Positions 1-7,669 of a stretch of 43,226 bases of DNA are shown here, piece by piece. Source of the DNA: Fuerstiella sp. Its GTDB lineage: Bacteria > Planctomycetota > Planctomycetia > Planctomycetales > Planctomycetaceae. The DNA lies in the NCBI GenBank assembly GCA_014238335.1, contig JABABI010000059.1:1-43226 (forward strand). The letters run 5' to 3'. A model generated the notes under the pieces. That model did not search any database. It was not told the origin of the DNA and was given only the letters and a program-made list of their open reading frames with translations. The position numbers and the translations under genes are program-made. Position 1 is the stretch's first letter, and every line of letters begins with the position of its first letter.

Positions 1-2831
1 GTGCCCAGCCCGGCTTCCGGATCGTTTGTACCGGTGTAATCCACGATCCGGTCAGGGGTTGCCCCATCTGTTCTTGCTCCACCGAGAGTGTACAGCAGAA
101 CGTAGATGTCGCGTGCCAGTTTCTGACGATCACGTCGAGCCCAGAATTCGCGGTCCTTGAATGTTCTGGGGGGAAACGTCTGCAGGGCCGCCGTTCCTTC
201 CGGAGTACCAATCGTCGGTACGCTGGTGACGGACGCGGCGGCCGTGACTCCGGCAGCATCTGTCTCATTGGCGTCCGGATGTTCCGTAACGGGACGTAAT
301 CGCATGCCGGTTCGCAGCATGTAATCCAGAAATGCCGGAGACGTTTCCGGTGGAGTTTCTGAGCTGCGATTGACGTCCAGAATATGATTGACGCTTAATG
401 GCAATTGAGAAATCAAATCACGTGACTCACCGGCCTCTGATGTCAGCAGGCGACGCACGACTTTACGAAACGGGTCAGTATTGGCAAATGCATTAATTTT
501 CGTACCGACTGGTCCAAAACGTGGTGGAAATTCACCACGACCATCTCCATCAAAATCAGTCGTCCATTCCCACCAGCGTGGGCCGTCATCACCAGAGCCA
601 CTGTCGCTGACCAGATTCAGCCCCAGATCGTGTCGATGGATGATTGTTCGCAGTGAGTTTGTGATCGTCGTGAACCGGTCGGAAATGCTGGAGCCATTGG
701 CAAAGGCCAACGGAGCCAAATCATGCAGCCGACTGCTGAGCGTCGTCTGTGCACTGCCGATGTCCGTCGACGCCAGATGTGCCGGCACCAGATCGGACGG
801 ACGAAAGATCTGATCGTCCGGCTGGACAGCTCGTTCGATGTCATTCAGGAATTCCAATGGGTCCTCAAATGCCATGTTGTATCGAGCGTTAACGTACTGA
901 TTGTCGGCCGTCGATGTGTAATTCTGATCCCGGCCCTTCAGAAACCGCGAATCGTTCAGGACGTTGGTTGGCGATCCGACAATGGGATACTCGTCGTACT
1001 GCAGCCCCTGCTCGGGACGAGTCGCGTTGCCGGTGGACATCAGGGGGATGCGTGGATCGCCTGTCCGGAAAGTCTTTCCGGTGCCGCCGACATCCAGTGG
1101 GTGCATGAATCCTCGAATGACTCCTGTCCGAGTACTGGCGATTCCTTCCAGTGCATTCTGATTGTCGTCAAAGCCGTGCTTCCCCGGAATCGCATCCGTC
1201 CCGCCAAAACGTACAGACGCCGTCGAATTTCGGACCAGATTACCCGATCGGCCCGGTCGTGGCAGCGACCAGACACTACGGCTCCCTTCCGTGAACTTGT
1301 GATACCACAGAGCGTTCGCGTCACCCCAGCGGCCGTCGTAGACATCGGTACCGTCGATCCGCCCGGTTAACAGCCACAGCCACTCCATGTTGGCCTGTTC
1401 CAGGCGGTTCATGGGACCGGCTGTGTACCAGTCAAGAAAGCTTGCATCTGAGACAGCAGATCCGGGAGGAGCCAACGCCCACAACGGGCTGATTTCGTTG
1501 GGACCAAGTCCCTGATTTGATGCGGAAAGAAATGTCAATCCGAGCGGTGAACTTCTCATGGGGCCAGCCACGGCTGTCCCAAGCTGATTTAGAACCCTCT
1601 CGTTCCTTGCGAGTTCTGAGATATTGCCGTGACTGTTCAGGTCGATCAGCGAATCCAGGTCGTAGATCGTGAACGAGAACATTGTTGCATACAGCTCACC
1701 GCTGGTGGTTTCCTGAATCGGATAGGCCAGATCCATCCAGATACCTTCCTTAATACTGTCTCCGTCGTTGTCGGAATCCAACTGGATATTATCAGCGTCC
1801 GGTCCGCCGGCTGTTCCTGGATCATGTCCGGTGAACACACCCAGTTTTCCGAAGTCGCTGGAGTTGACTCCTTCATCCGGACGCAGTGGAAAAGCCCCGT
1901 GGGCTCCCGGCAGGCTGGCGATGGCAGCAGCGTCAGCAGTGTTCGCAGCATCCAGGTAGCGACGAATAGCGACTCCCCCCGACGTAAATCCCGCGATGTG
2001 GTGCTCACTGGGTCTCATGGAACGCACGGCAAATTCCGGACGGCCGGTGGCAGCGGAGTGGTCCCACCAGTCCTCATCCATCACCGCAGGTGTGCCGCCG
2101 GGACCACTGACCGTGCTGGACTTCAATAAGGCGGGTCTCATGAAACTGGGAATGAACACGGGCACTCGCTGGTAACGTTCATTAGCGGGCTGGTGCGCAG
2201 CACCGTTGTCTCTGATGGCCCAGCCTCGGTAGCCCAGAAAGATGTTGTTGATATCCGGATACGTGTAATCAACACCCGGGGCCGGGAACGGTCCGGCAAT
2301 CGACGCGTTGGCACCGCGAGCATTATAAAGACCCGGTTCGTCGACGCCGAACGGAGCACCGCCCCAGGCGACGAGCGAATCAACGTAGTTGAGGGGATTG
2401 TTCAGCCCCAGATTCGCAAACGTGTCGAAGCTTCCGTCATTGTTCAAATCCTGTCTCACAATTGGCAATCCTGCAGCGGTACCAACAACATTAATGCCCG
2501 TGTCGCTGTGTGCGACGGTGTCGTAGCCGACGACGTTCTGCAACATGGCGTGACGACGCCGTGGGCTCCACAGAATACTGCTTTTCTGATTATCGTTGGC
2601 TCCAGTCAGGATCTGTTGCAGTGCCCATGGAAACGGATCCTCCGGAACTTCCACCGTAGACTTGGCGGCCTCAGAGAAGTACTCGGCCGCAGCGCGTTCC
2701 TGAGCAGAAAACGTGTAGAACACCATGCCCGTGAAGGCCAGCAGTCCCAGTAGTGCCAGGACAATCAACAGCGTGGAACCACGCCGCCGGTCGTCACGTG
2801 CAATCGTCTGAGTTGTGGTTCTTCGTTTCAT
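1..2831 (-). CDS. GspK/PilX-like large minor pseudopilin (3' end outside window)
   Basis: An open frame runs without a stop from an ATG at 2831 to the window edge (943 codons visible). The ATG is preceded by AGGAG at 8 nt, a good ribosome binding site. The N-terminus is basic (MKRRTTTQ...RRRG) followed by a hydrophobic helix beginning STLLIVLALLGLL. This resembles a class III prepilin signal, but the position-5 Glu is an Ile, as is known for the tip pseudopilin GspK. It is last in the order G-G'-H-I-J-K, which also fits K. The exported part is very large for the family (GspK is usually near 320 aa) and rich in Asp/Gly loops such as DLNNDGSFD, DSDNDGDSIKEG and DFDGDGRGEF that could bind calcium. 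It is separated from the J-like gene by a transposase and palindromic cassettes, so it may have its own promoter or depend on read-through. The K role is inferred from position and N-terminus. Confidence 0.72.
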   Translation of the reverse strand, partial: MKRRTTTQTIARDDRRRGSTLLIVLALLGLLAFTGMVFYTFSAQERAAAEYFSEAAKSTVEVPEDPFPWALQQILTGANDNQKSSILWSPRRRHAMLQNVVGYDTVAHSDTGINVVGTAAGLPIVRQDLNNDGSFDTFANLGLNNPLNYVDSLVAWGGAPFGVDEPGLYNARGANASIAGPFPAPGVDYTYPDINNIFLGYRGWAIRDNGAAHQPANERYQRVPVFIPSFMRPALLKSSTVSGPGGTPAVMDEDWWDHSAATGRPEFAVRSMRPSEHHIAGFTSGGVAIRRYLDAANTADAAAIASLPGAHGAFPLRPDEGVNSSDFGKLGVFTGHDPGTAGGPDADNIQLDSDNDGDSIKEGIWMDLAYPIQETTSGELYATMFSFTIYDLDSLIDLNSHGNISELARNERVLNQLGTAVAGPMRSSPLGLTFLSASNQGLGPNEISPLWALAPPGSAVSDASFLDWYTAGPMNRLEQANMEWLWLLTGRIDGTDVYDGRWGDANALWYHKFTEGSRSVWSLPRPGRSGNLVRNSTASVRFGGTDAIPGKHGFDDNQNALEGIASTRTGVIRGFMHPLDVGGTGKTFRTGDPRIPLMSTGNATRPEQGLQYDEYPIVGSPTNVLNDSRFLKGRDQNYTSTADNQYVNARYNMAFEDPLEFLNDIERAVQPDDQIFRPSDLVPAHLASTDIGSAQTTLSSRLHDLAPLAFANGSSISDRFTTITNSLRTIIHRHDLGLNLVSDSGSGDDGPRWWEWTTDFDGDGRGEFPPRFGPVGTKINAFANTDPFRKVVRRLLTSEAGESRDLISQLPLSVNHILDVNRSSETPPETSPAFLDYMLRTGMRLRPVTEHPDANETDAAGVTAAASVTSVPTIGTPEGTAALQTFPPRTFKDREFWARRDRQKLARDIYVLLYTLGGARTDGATPDRIVDYTGTNDPEAGLG

Positions 2832-2851
2832 GATGCGAACTCCTGAATGTT

Positions 2852-2897
2852 CCGTGGGCAACAGCCCACAGCTACGTGCCATGACCGCAAAGCGGTC
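2852..2897 (+). repeat. Degenerate palindromic repeat unit (long plus short hairpin)
   Basis: The 2852-2871 hairpin (8-bp arms with one mismatch, loop AACA) is followed by CTACGTGCC and then the short hairpin GACCGCAAAGCGGTC at 2883-2897. This is the plus-oriented two-hairpin unit described for the cassettes at 3008-3270, here decayed. It lies in the leader of the K-like gene. Confidence 0.6.
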
Positions 2898-2926
2898 TGT
2901 CTGTCCGGCCCGTCTGTTGTCTGTTT

Positions 2927-2972
2927 GGTCCCGTAGGGACCGCAGCATGCAGCCACGGGCGTCAGCCCGTGG
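2927..2972 (-). repeat. Palindromic repeat unit, minus orientation
   Basis: The short hairpin GGTCCCGTAGGGACC (2927-2941) precedes the long hairpin CCACGGGCGTCAGCCCGTGG (2953-2972). Read on the minus strand this is the same order as in the plus units: long hairpin, about 11-nt linker, short hairpin. The following 2981-3007 stretch (catgattgatgttttccaat and onward) recurs at about 10628-10654 before another cassette. Confidence 0.75.
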
Positions 2973-3007
2973 TTACGTGCCATGATTGATGTTTTCCAAT
3001 CAACGTT

Positions 3008-3270
3008 GCTGTCGCCGTTTCACGGCTGTGTTGTATTCATTGTTCTGGTTCCATGGGCCGACGCCCATGGCTATGTGCCGTTGCCGCTTCGCGGCATGAC
3101 ATGATTTTGTGTTGCGTTCCATGGGCTGACGCCCATGGCTATGTGCTGTTGCCGCTCCGCGGCAGCGAATGATCCTGTTGTTGGTCCCGGAGGGACCGTG
3201 GCACGTAGCCACGGGCGTCAGCCCGTGGTTGAGATGCCAAAATGTTCGTTAGCCGTGAAACGGCGACAGC
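3008..3270. repeat. Palindromic cassette A1 with 19-bp inverted terminal repeats
   Basis: Left terminus GCTGTCGCCGTTTCACGGC (3008-3026) and right terminus GCCGTGAAACGGCGACAGC (3252-3270) are perfect inverted copies. Inside are a plus unit (long hairpin 3051-3070, short hairpin GCCGCTTCGCGGC 3083-3095), a second plus unit (3119-3138 and GCCGCTCCGCGGC 3151-3163), and a minus unit (GGTCCCGGAGGGACC 3183-3197 and 3209-3228). Long hairpins have 8-bp arms around a TGAC/GTCA loop. On the minus-unit strand GTAG directly precedes the long hairpin, as in classical REP sequences. Confidence 0.85.
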
Positions 3271-3272
3271 AA

Positions 3273-3737
3273 CTATCCCTGATGTTCGTCTTCAAACAGA
3301 TACCGTGGGTCGTATTCAATCGCGTGGCGTTTCAAAAAATCCACAAACTCTTCCTGAAACGATATTTGCCGATGATGTTGTGCCTGATTTTGAATGTATT
3401 TTCGGACCGATTTCGTTTGCGTATAACTGACGGTGAATGCTCCGTAACCTTTCTGCCACCCATTCCAGGTTGCCTGCGTCTGCTGATCGTAAACCCATTT
3501 CGAGGAACCGGCCTTTAGATCTCGCACAACATCAGCCACCGCTACGCTGGCAGACAACCGCGCCAGAATATGGACATGATCCGCGACGCCGCCAATCTCA
3601 ACCAACGCTCCCTGTTTCGAGCGAACGATGCCCCCGATGTATTCGTACAGATTCTCCTGAATGGATTCTGAAATGACAGGTTTTCGATATCTGGTTCCGA
3701 ACACGATGTGATAGCTGAGCTTCGTGAAACTGCTCAT
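3273..3737 (-). CDS. IS200/IS605-family Y1 (RAYT-like) transposase
   Basis: The 154-aa protein has the size and motifs of a single-domain Y1 transposase, which cuts and joins single-stranded DNA at hairpins through a tyrosine-DNA link. The start LSYHIVFGTRYRKP is typical. The metal-binding HUH motif is HVH in the GGVADHVHILARL stretch, and the catalytic tyrosine is probably in KYIQNQAQHHR, followed by EYDPRYL near the C-terminus. All key residues appear present, so the gene looks intact. No clear Shine-Dalgarno precedes the ATG. It is transcribed in the same direction as the pseudopilin genes and ends 2 nt from the terminus of cassette A1. There is no TnpB partner. It could be a classical RAYT or a relative of IS200 TnpA; the cassettes on both sides favour a RAYT-like role. 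Confidence 0.88.
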   Translation of the reverse strand: MSSFTKLSYHIVFGTRYRKPVISESIQENLYEYIGGIVRSKQGALVEIGGVADHVHILARLSASVAVADVVRDLKAGSSKWVYDQQTQATWNGWQKGYGAFTVSYTQTKSVRKYIQNQAQHHRQISFQEEFVDFLKRHAIEYDPRYLFEDEHQG

Positions 3738-3749
3738 GTTCGTAAATCT

Positions 3750-4002
3750 GCTGTCGCCGTTTCACGGCTATGTGTTCTGTGTTGCTTTTTTCCCATGGGC
3801 TGACGCCCATGGCTACGTGCTTAAGCCGCTCCGCGGCATGAAATAATTTCTTGTGTTTCGTTCCGCGGCCGTCAGCACACGGATATTTGCTTATGCCGCT
3901 CCGCGGTCGGGGTTTGGTCCCGAAGGGACCGTGGCACACAGCCACGGGCATCAGCCCGTGGTCACGTGCCAAATTCTCTACTAGCCGTGAAACGGCGACA
4001 GC
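3750..4002. repeat. Palindromic cassette A2 with 19-bp inverted terminal repeats
   Basis: Left terminus GCTGTCGCCGTTTCACGGC (3750-3768) and right terminus GCCGTGAAACGGCGACAGC (3984-4002). The internal order matches A1: a plus unit (3793-3812, then GCCGCTCCGCGGC 3825-3837), a second plus unit whose long hairpin is decayed (3862-3881, 3895-3907), and a minus unit (GGTCCCGAAGGGACC 3916-3930, then 3942-3961). It ends 17 nt before the stop codon of the J-like gene. Confidence 0.85.
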
Positions 4003-4019
4003 AACATGAATATAAAAAG

Positions 4020-6206
4020 CTACCGATCCGTCGTCAGCGGCAGCACCAGAGTCAGTTGACGAAGTTTTTCTGTGATCTGATCAAAGAACTGAACCTTCAG
4101 ACGAATGGACCGCAACGGTCGGCGATTGTCGAGCGACACCCAGACGTCCGGAGCTCCCTGCGCGCCGCCAACGGCGACGCCGGAAAATTGCTGACCGGGC
4201 ACACTTGGCCACGACGGTGCGTCAGTGCCCGTGTAACCGTCCCGCACACATCGATACGCGATCTGAAATCCCTGTCCGGGAATATTGCCAAAGCCGGTCT
4301 GTCCGTCCTGATCCCATTCAAATACGCCGTCACCGTCTGCGTCCCAGCCAACCACATTGTTGGCCACGAATGTTGCAGGCACAGCAAACACAACATCGCC
4401 TACCGCGTACTCGTTGGCGGGGTTCCAGTACCCTCGGTTTCTGGCCACACCGGTTTCGCGATCAACTTCAGTGAACGGATTTGGGCCACCGGGAACTGCG
4501 GGAATCGTAGGAATTGCTGGAGCACTCGGAGCCGAAGGGCCCGGTGGATTGTCATCCTGTCGCGGCGGGTAATAACGATAGGGAACAAACGGAGCACTGG
4601 CCTCGTTCTGACTGATGCCACCACTGCCATCCAGATCAAAGCTGCGAATGGGCAGCGTGGTCAAGCCGTTTGGAGTCCAGGTGTCGAAGACATGATTCCT
4701 TCCGCGCGACGCCGCACCAACCGGCAGAGAAGGGCCGTAGTTGTTATTAAGTCGTCGCGAAGCGTTGTAGTCGCCATGCACGACGGTCGTCGCACCACCG
4801 GCCTGAATCTGAGTGCGATAATTATGCGACGGGACCACGAATCGCTGCAGACGATCATCCCAAATTTCCACCTTAAATTCGTGCACATTATTCAGCAGCA
4901 GGTCCTCCACCTTGCGACTGCCGCCTCGCCCCGACGTACCATCGAACCCGCTGATCACACCCGTCGACTGACTGAGGTTCAATCGAGTACCGATCAGGTC
5001 CATCGGATTACCGTTGCCGATGACAGTTCCCGCATTCAGCGCGTTGAAACTTTGCCCCGATCCCAATGGCACAGAAACTTCATCTAAGTTGGCTGTCCGG
5101 CACGCGGCCAGCGGCCAGTTAAAGTCCGGATCGGATGTTTCTGCGTGAGTAAAACGTCCAATGAACAGTCGTTCCGTCGGATTGTCATGTTCCCGTGACA
5201 GACCCGTAACGGCATTAAACCCGAATCGCACCCATGGGAGTCCAAGCGACCTGGCAGTTGGTGACGGATTATCATTCGACAACGCGTCGATTCCGACGAA
5301 TTGCACATCGGTGGGGATAAACGGAGGGGCCCCTGTCAGAACCGGAGTCGCGGAATAGTCGAAGTGACGCCAGAAATCATTCGTGGCCCGTACGTTCCAG
5401 GCTACAGGTGCGTCATCATCTGACGCCAGTGCAAAATAGTTGTCGTCGTTTGAGTTCGTCTGATGGATACTCAGCGGCCTTTGCACATAGGCGAAGCCGC
5501 CACCAGACCCGATGTTATTGGTGTAGAAATTGTCGCCCACGTTGCTGACGGGCTGAACGCTGAGATCGTCACCGGCCACCGCCAGAGGTTCGCGAATCAG
5601 CATCACTCTGCGGTATAACGCCCCGCCACGAACGAAATACGAGATCTCGGCAGCAGACGAACCACCCACATTGTTGGCGTTCAGGTTGGCATCGTCGGCA
5701 TCCGGCTGATTTGGATTGGAACGCAGAGTCGTGCGACGGGGAGTCTTACCAAAGTCCGGATCCGCAGCGAGATCATACAGCAGTTTGGCCGCACCGAAAA
5801 ACTGTGAATCGTCGGTGGTCTCATGTGTCAGGGATGCGTTGACCGTGAACTGCAGAAGATCATCCAGGCCACTGTGGTTATCGTTTGTGGATATATAAAC
5901 ATAGCCAGCTCGCTGCCCGAATGAGGTCGGCGATGTACCGGGATCCTCTGTCGGATAAAACGGCTGTACGTACCGAAACGACCGTTTTGAAATATCTGCC
6001 TTGATGATCGTGGTCAGGGCGCGGGCCTGCTGGTCATTCTTGGCGATCCCCTGTTGTTTGCTGACGCTATCCGTCGCCATCTCAAAGATGGCCGTAAACA
6101 TCGTCATCATCAACAGTACCAACGTTACCGACACCAGCATTTCGACCAGGGTAAAGCCCTGCCGAACGACTGAAATTGGATTTTGTTTTGATACTGAAGA
6201 AATCAT
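4020..6206 (-). CDS. GspJ/PilW-like large pseudopilin
   Basis: A class III prepilin signal (basic leader ending RQ, then GFTLVEMLVSVTLVLLMM with Glu at +5) is followed by a heptad-like helix resembling PilW/GspJ. The total of about 728 aa is over three times a usual GspJ. Counting from the upstream start at 6236, the ORF holds a canonical EF-hand-like loop DLDGSGGISQNE (about residues 534-545) and WDADGDGVFEWDQDG near 630. A C-terminal module at about 603-700 carries YWNPANEYAVGDVVF and later DAPSWPSVPGQ, like CBM5/12-type or phage-type surface-binding repeats. The ATG at 6206 has AAAGG at 7-8 nt and leaves a 16-aa leader. The alternative ATG at 6236 overlaps the upstream stop (TGATG) and gives a 26-aa leader. 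The J assignment rests on order and N-terminus. Confidence 0.85.
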   Translation of the reverse strand: MISSVSKQNPISVVRQGFTLVEMLVSVTLVLLMMTMFTAIFEMATDSVSKQQGIAKNDQQARALTTIIKADISKRSFRYVQPFYPTEDPGTSPTSFGQRAGYVYISTNDNHSGLDDLLQFTVNASLTHETTDDSQFFGAAKLLYDLAADPDFGKTPRRTTLRSNPNQPDADDANLNANNVGGSSAAEISYFVRGGALYRRVMLIREPLAVAGDDLSVQPVSNVGDNFYTNNIGSGGGFAYVQRPLSIHQTNSNDDNYFALASDDDAPVAWNVRATNDFWRHFDYSATPVLTGAPPFIPTDVQFVGIDALSNDNPSPTARSLGLPWVRFGFNAVTGLSREHDNPTERLFIGRFTHAETSDPDFNWPLAACRTANLDEVSVPLGSGQSFNALNAGTVIGNGNPMDLIGTRLNLSQSTGVISGFDGTSGRGGSRKVEDLLLNNVHEFKVEIWDDRLQRFVVPSHNYRTQIQAGGATTVVHGDYNASRRLNNNYGPSLPVGAASRGRNHVFDTWTPNGLTTLPIRSFDLDGSGGISQNEASAPFVPYRYYPPRQDDNPPGPSAPSAPAIPTIPAVPGGPNPFTEVDRETGVARNRGYWNPANEYAVGDVVFAVPATFVANNVVGWDADGDGVFEWDQDGQTGFGNIPGQGFQIAYRCVRDGYTGTDAPSWPSVPGQQFSGVAVGGAQGAPDVWVSLDNRRPLRSIRLKVQFFDQITEKLRQLTLVLPLTTDR

Positions 6207-6235
6207 AGTTCTGCCTTTGAATCTGTGCACCTGCA

Positions 6236-7669
6236 TCAGAAGCCGAGATTCAACAATTCGGTCGGCACATTGCGTGAACCCATCGGATACACGTCAACAA
6301 TCCCACTGGGGAACATGGCACCACCAAAGCCGCTGGTATCACTGCCGTCCAGGCGACCGTTATTGAAGCCGTCGGCTCCCGCTCCTTCTGACGCACGGAT
6401 GGTCGTTTCCACCGTCACCAGGTAATCGTAGGTGCCCCACGGTGCCGCCGACGGGCTGATCACCGGTGCTTCCTGTACATCCTGTATGCGGTACCAGACT
6501 CCGTTGGTGGCATCGAAGATGAATTTCCCTTTGCGGATATTCGGTTCAGTGGGATCACCGCCCGCGTTTCGGGCGGGTAATCGTACGCCCACGGTGCGGG
6601 TGCCGGCCAGAAACGTGGCTTCAAATAACCGTTCGTCCATGACATCAACACCGTCATTAAAACGAACCACCACATCAATACTTCGAGCCAGTCCGTCGCT
6701 TCTGCGTCGGACATTCAACATCCATGAAAAGTCACTGACCTTGCGTGACTGCAGCAGCACTCGAGAGACGATTTCTTCACCAGGTCCCAGCAGATTGTCG
6801 CCGCCCTGGTCGACTCGAAATTCAACAGGCAATGACCGCTGGTCCAGTGCTCCGTTCATATTGAAATCTTCACCGCTATCCATCTTCTGGTTGTTGTTCA
6901 GGTCTTCGGTGTAATACGCCACCTTGGCAACGTTATCCAGGGCCAGCAAAGGAAAGGCCTGACTGAATTTACCGTTCTCTGAAAACAGGACAATTCGGTA
7001 AAACTCGGGGTCCTCAACCAGGTATCCACCGTTGCCATCGGACGGCAGCAGTAGTTCAGATGTTGGCACCTGCGAAAGATCATTGTCCGTCAGCAGCTGC
7101 ACCTGGCCTGGCGTGGTCACGGTGCCTGCCTGGGTGTCAAGCTGGGTTTCCCAGCCGTCACCCTGACTGGCCAGGTTCAGTGCAATCATTCGTATGGCAT
7201 CGGCGTGGGCCGCTGAAGCACCAGGCCCGTTACCGTCAGTGGCGGTCAAACCACCTCCCCAGCGAATAATATTGCCGGCTGGTTTTGACCCGTCGTTTCC
7301 AAAGATTGTGGCAGCACCGCCGTTGCCGTCAGCAAGGTGCGTGTAGAACCCCACCGGGTCAATCACATAATTGCGAACATTCCGGCCGCGAAAATGTTCC
7401 ACCAAATTACCGTCGTTATCGGGATCGAACACCAGACGAGGGCGCATATCCAGCAAAGTTTCCACGTTGTACTTGGTGATGGCCGCATTCGTCAGTTGGG
7501 TCGCCTGCAGTGCCCGCAACATTGAGATCGGAAACAGCACGGCCACGGCCGATACACCGATGCTCATGATCATCAGTGACATCAGCACTTCGACAAGGGT
7601 GACACCCTGTCGGGCATTCGTGATGTCGACGTTTTCGTCAGTCAGGTGATCGTGCTGTGCTTTTCTCAT
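6236..7669 (-). CDS. GspI/PilV-like pseudopilin
   Basis: The 477-aa protein has a class III prepilin signal: leader ending ARQ, then GVTLVEVLMSLMIMSIGVSAVAVLF, typical of PilV/GspI. It would be cleaved and N-methylated by the prepilin peptidase and inserted into the minor pseudopilin tip. GspI is normally near 120 aa, so this one has a greatly enlarged exported domain. Asp/Asn loops include DPDNDGNL (near residue 82) and DLNNNQKMDSGE (about 256-267), which follows the EF-hand ligand spacing with Glu at position 12. The ATG at 7669 overlaps the stop of the H-like gene by 4 nt (ATGA), with GGGAG just upstream. Its own stop overlaps the alternative start of the J-like gene, so translational coupling is likely. 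Confidence 0.85.
   Translation of the reverse strand: MRKAQHDHLTDENVDITNARQGVTLVEVLMSLMIMSIGVSAVAVLFPISMLRALQATQLTNAAITKYNVETLLDMRPRLVFDPDNDGNLVEHFRGRNVRNYVIDPVGFYTHLADGNGGAATIFGNDGSKPAGNIIRWGGGLTATDGNGPGASAAHADAIRMIALNLASQGDGWETQLDTQAGTVTTPGQVQLLTDNDLSQVPTSELLLPSDGNGGYLVEDPEFYRIVLFSENGKFSQAFPLLALDNVAKVAYYTEDLNNNQKMDSGEDFNMNGALDQRSLPVEFRVDQGGDNLLGPGEEIVSRVLLQSRKVSDFSWMLNVRRRSDGLARSIDVVVRFNDGVDVMDERLFEATFLAGTRTVGVRLPARNAGGDPTEPNIRKGKFIFDATNGVWYRIQDVQEAPVISPSAAPWGTYDYLVTVETTIRASEGAGADGFNNGRLDGSDTSGFGGAMFPSGIVDVYPMGSRNVPTELLNLGF

Larger units (their letters stand above)
3008..4002. mobile_element. IS200/IS605-like transposase flanked by two palindromic cassettes
   Basis: A Y1 transposase gene (3273-3737) sits between two cassettes (3008-3270 and 3750-4002). 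Each cassette starts with GCTGTCGCCGTTTCACGGC and ends with the inverted complement of that sequence. Transposase and cassettes together span 995 bp in the gap between the J-like and K-like pseudopilin genes. The arrangement fits known REP/RAYT systems, where a Y1 transposase recognises small palindromes. That this particular protein acts on these cassettes is inferred from proximity. No target duplication could be recognised. Confidence 0.6.

Noticed and set aside
3135..3518. Plus-strand reading frame of 127 codons
   Set aside because: It runs through palindromic repeats and antisense to the transposase; no domain and no ribosome binding site.
2852..4002. CRISPR array suggested by the dense repeats
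   Set aside because: Repeats are short palindromes in both orientations with conserved linkers; there are no unique spacers of constant length and no cas genes.
3966..5087. Plus-strand reading frame of 373 codons
   Set aside because: It is antisense to the J-like pseudopilin, whose motifs are clear; composition is that of a shadow frame.
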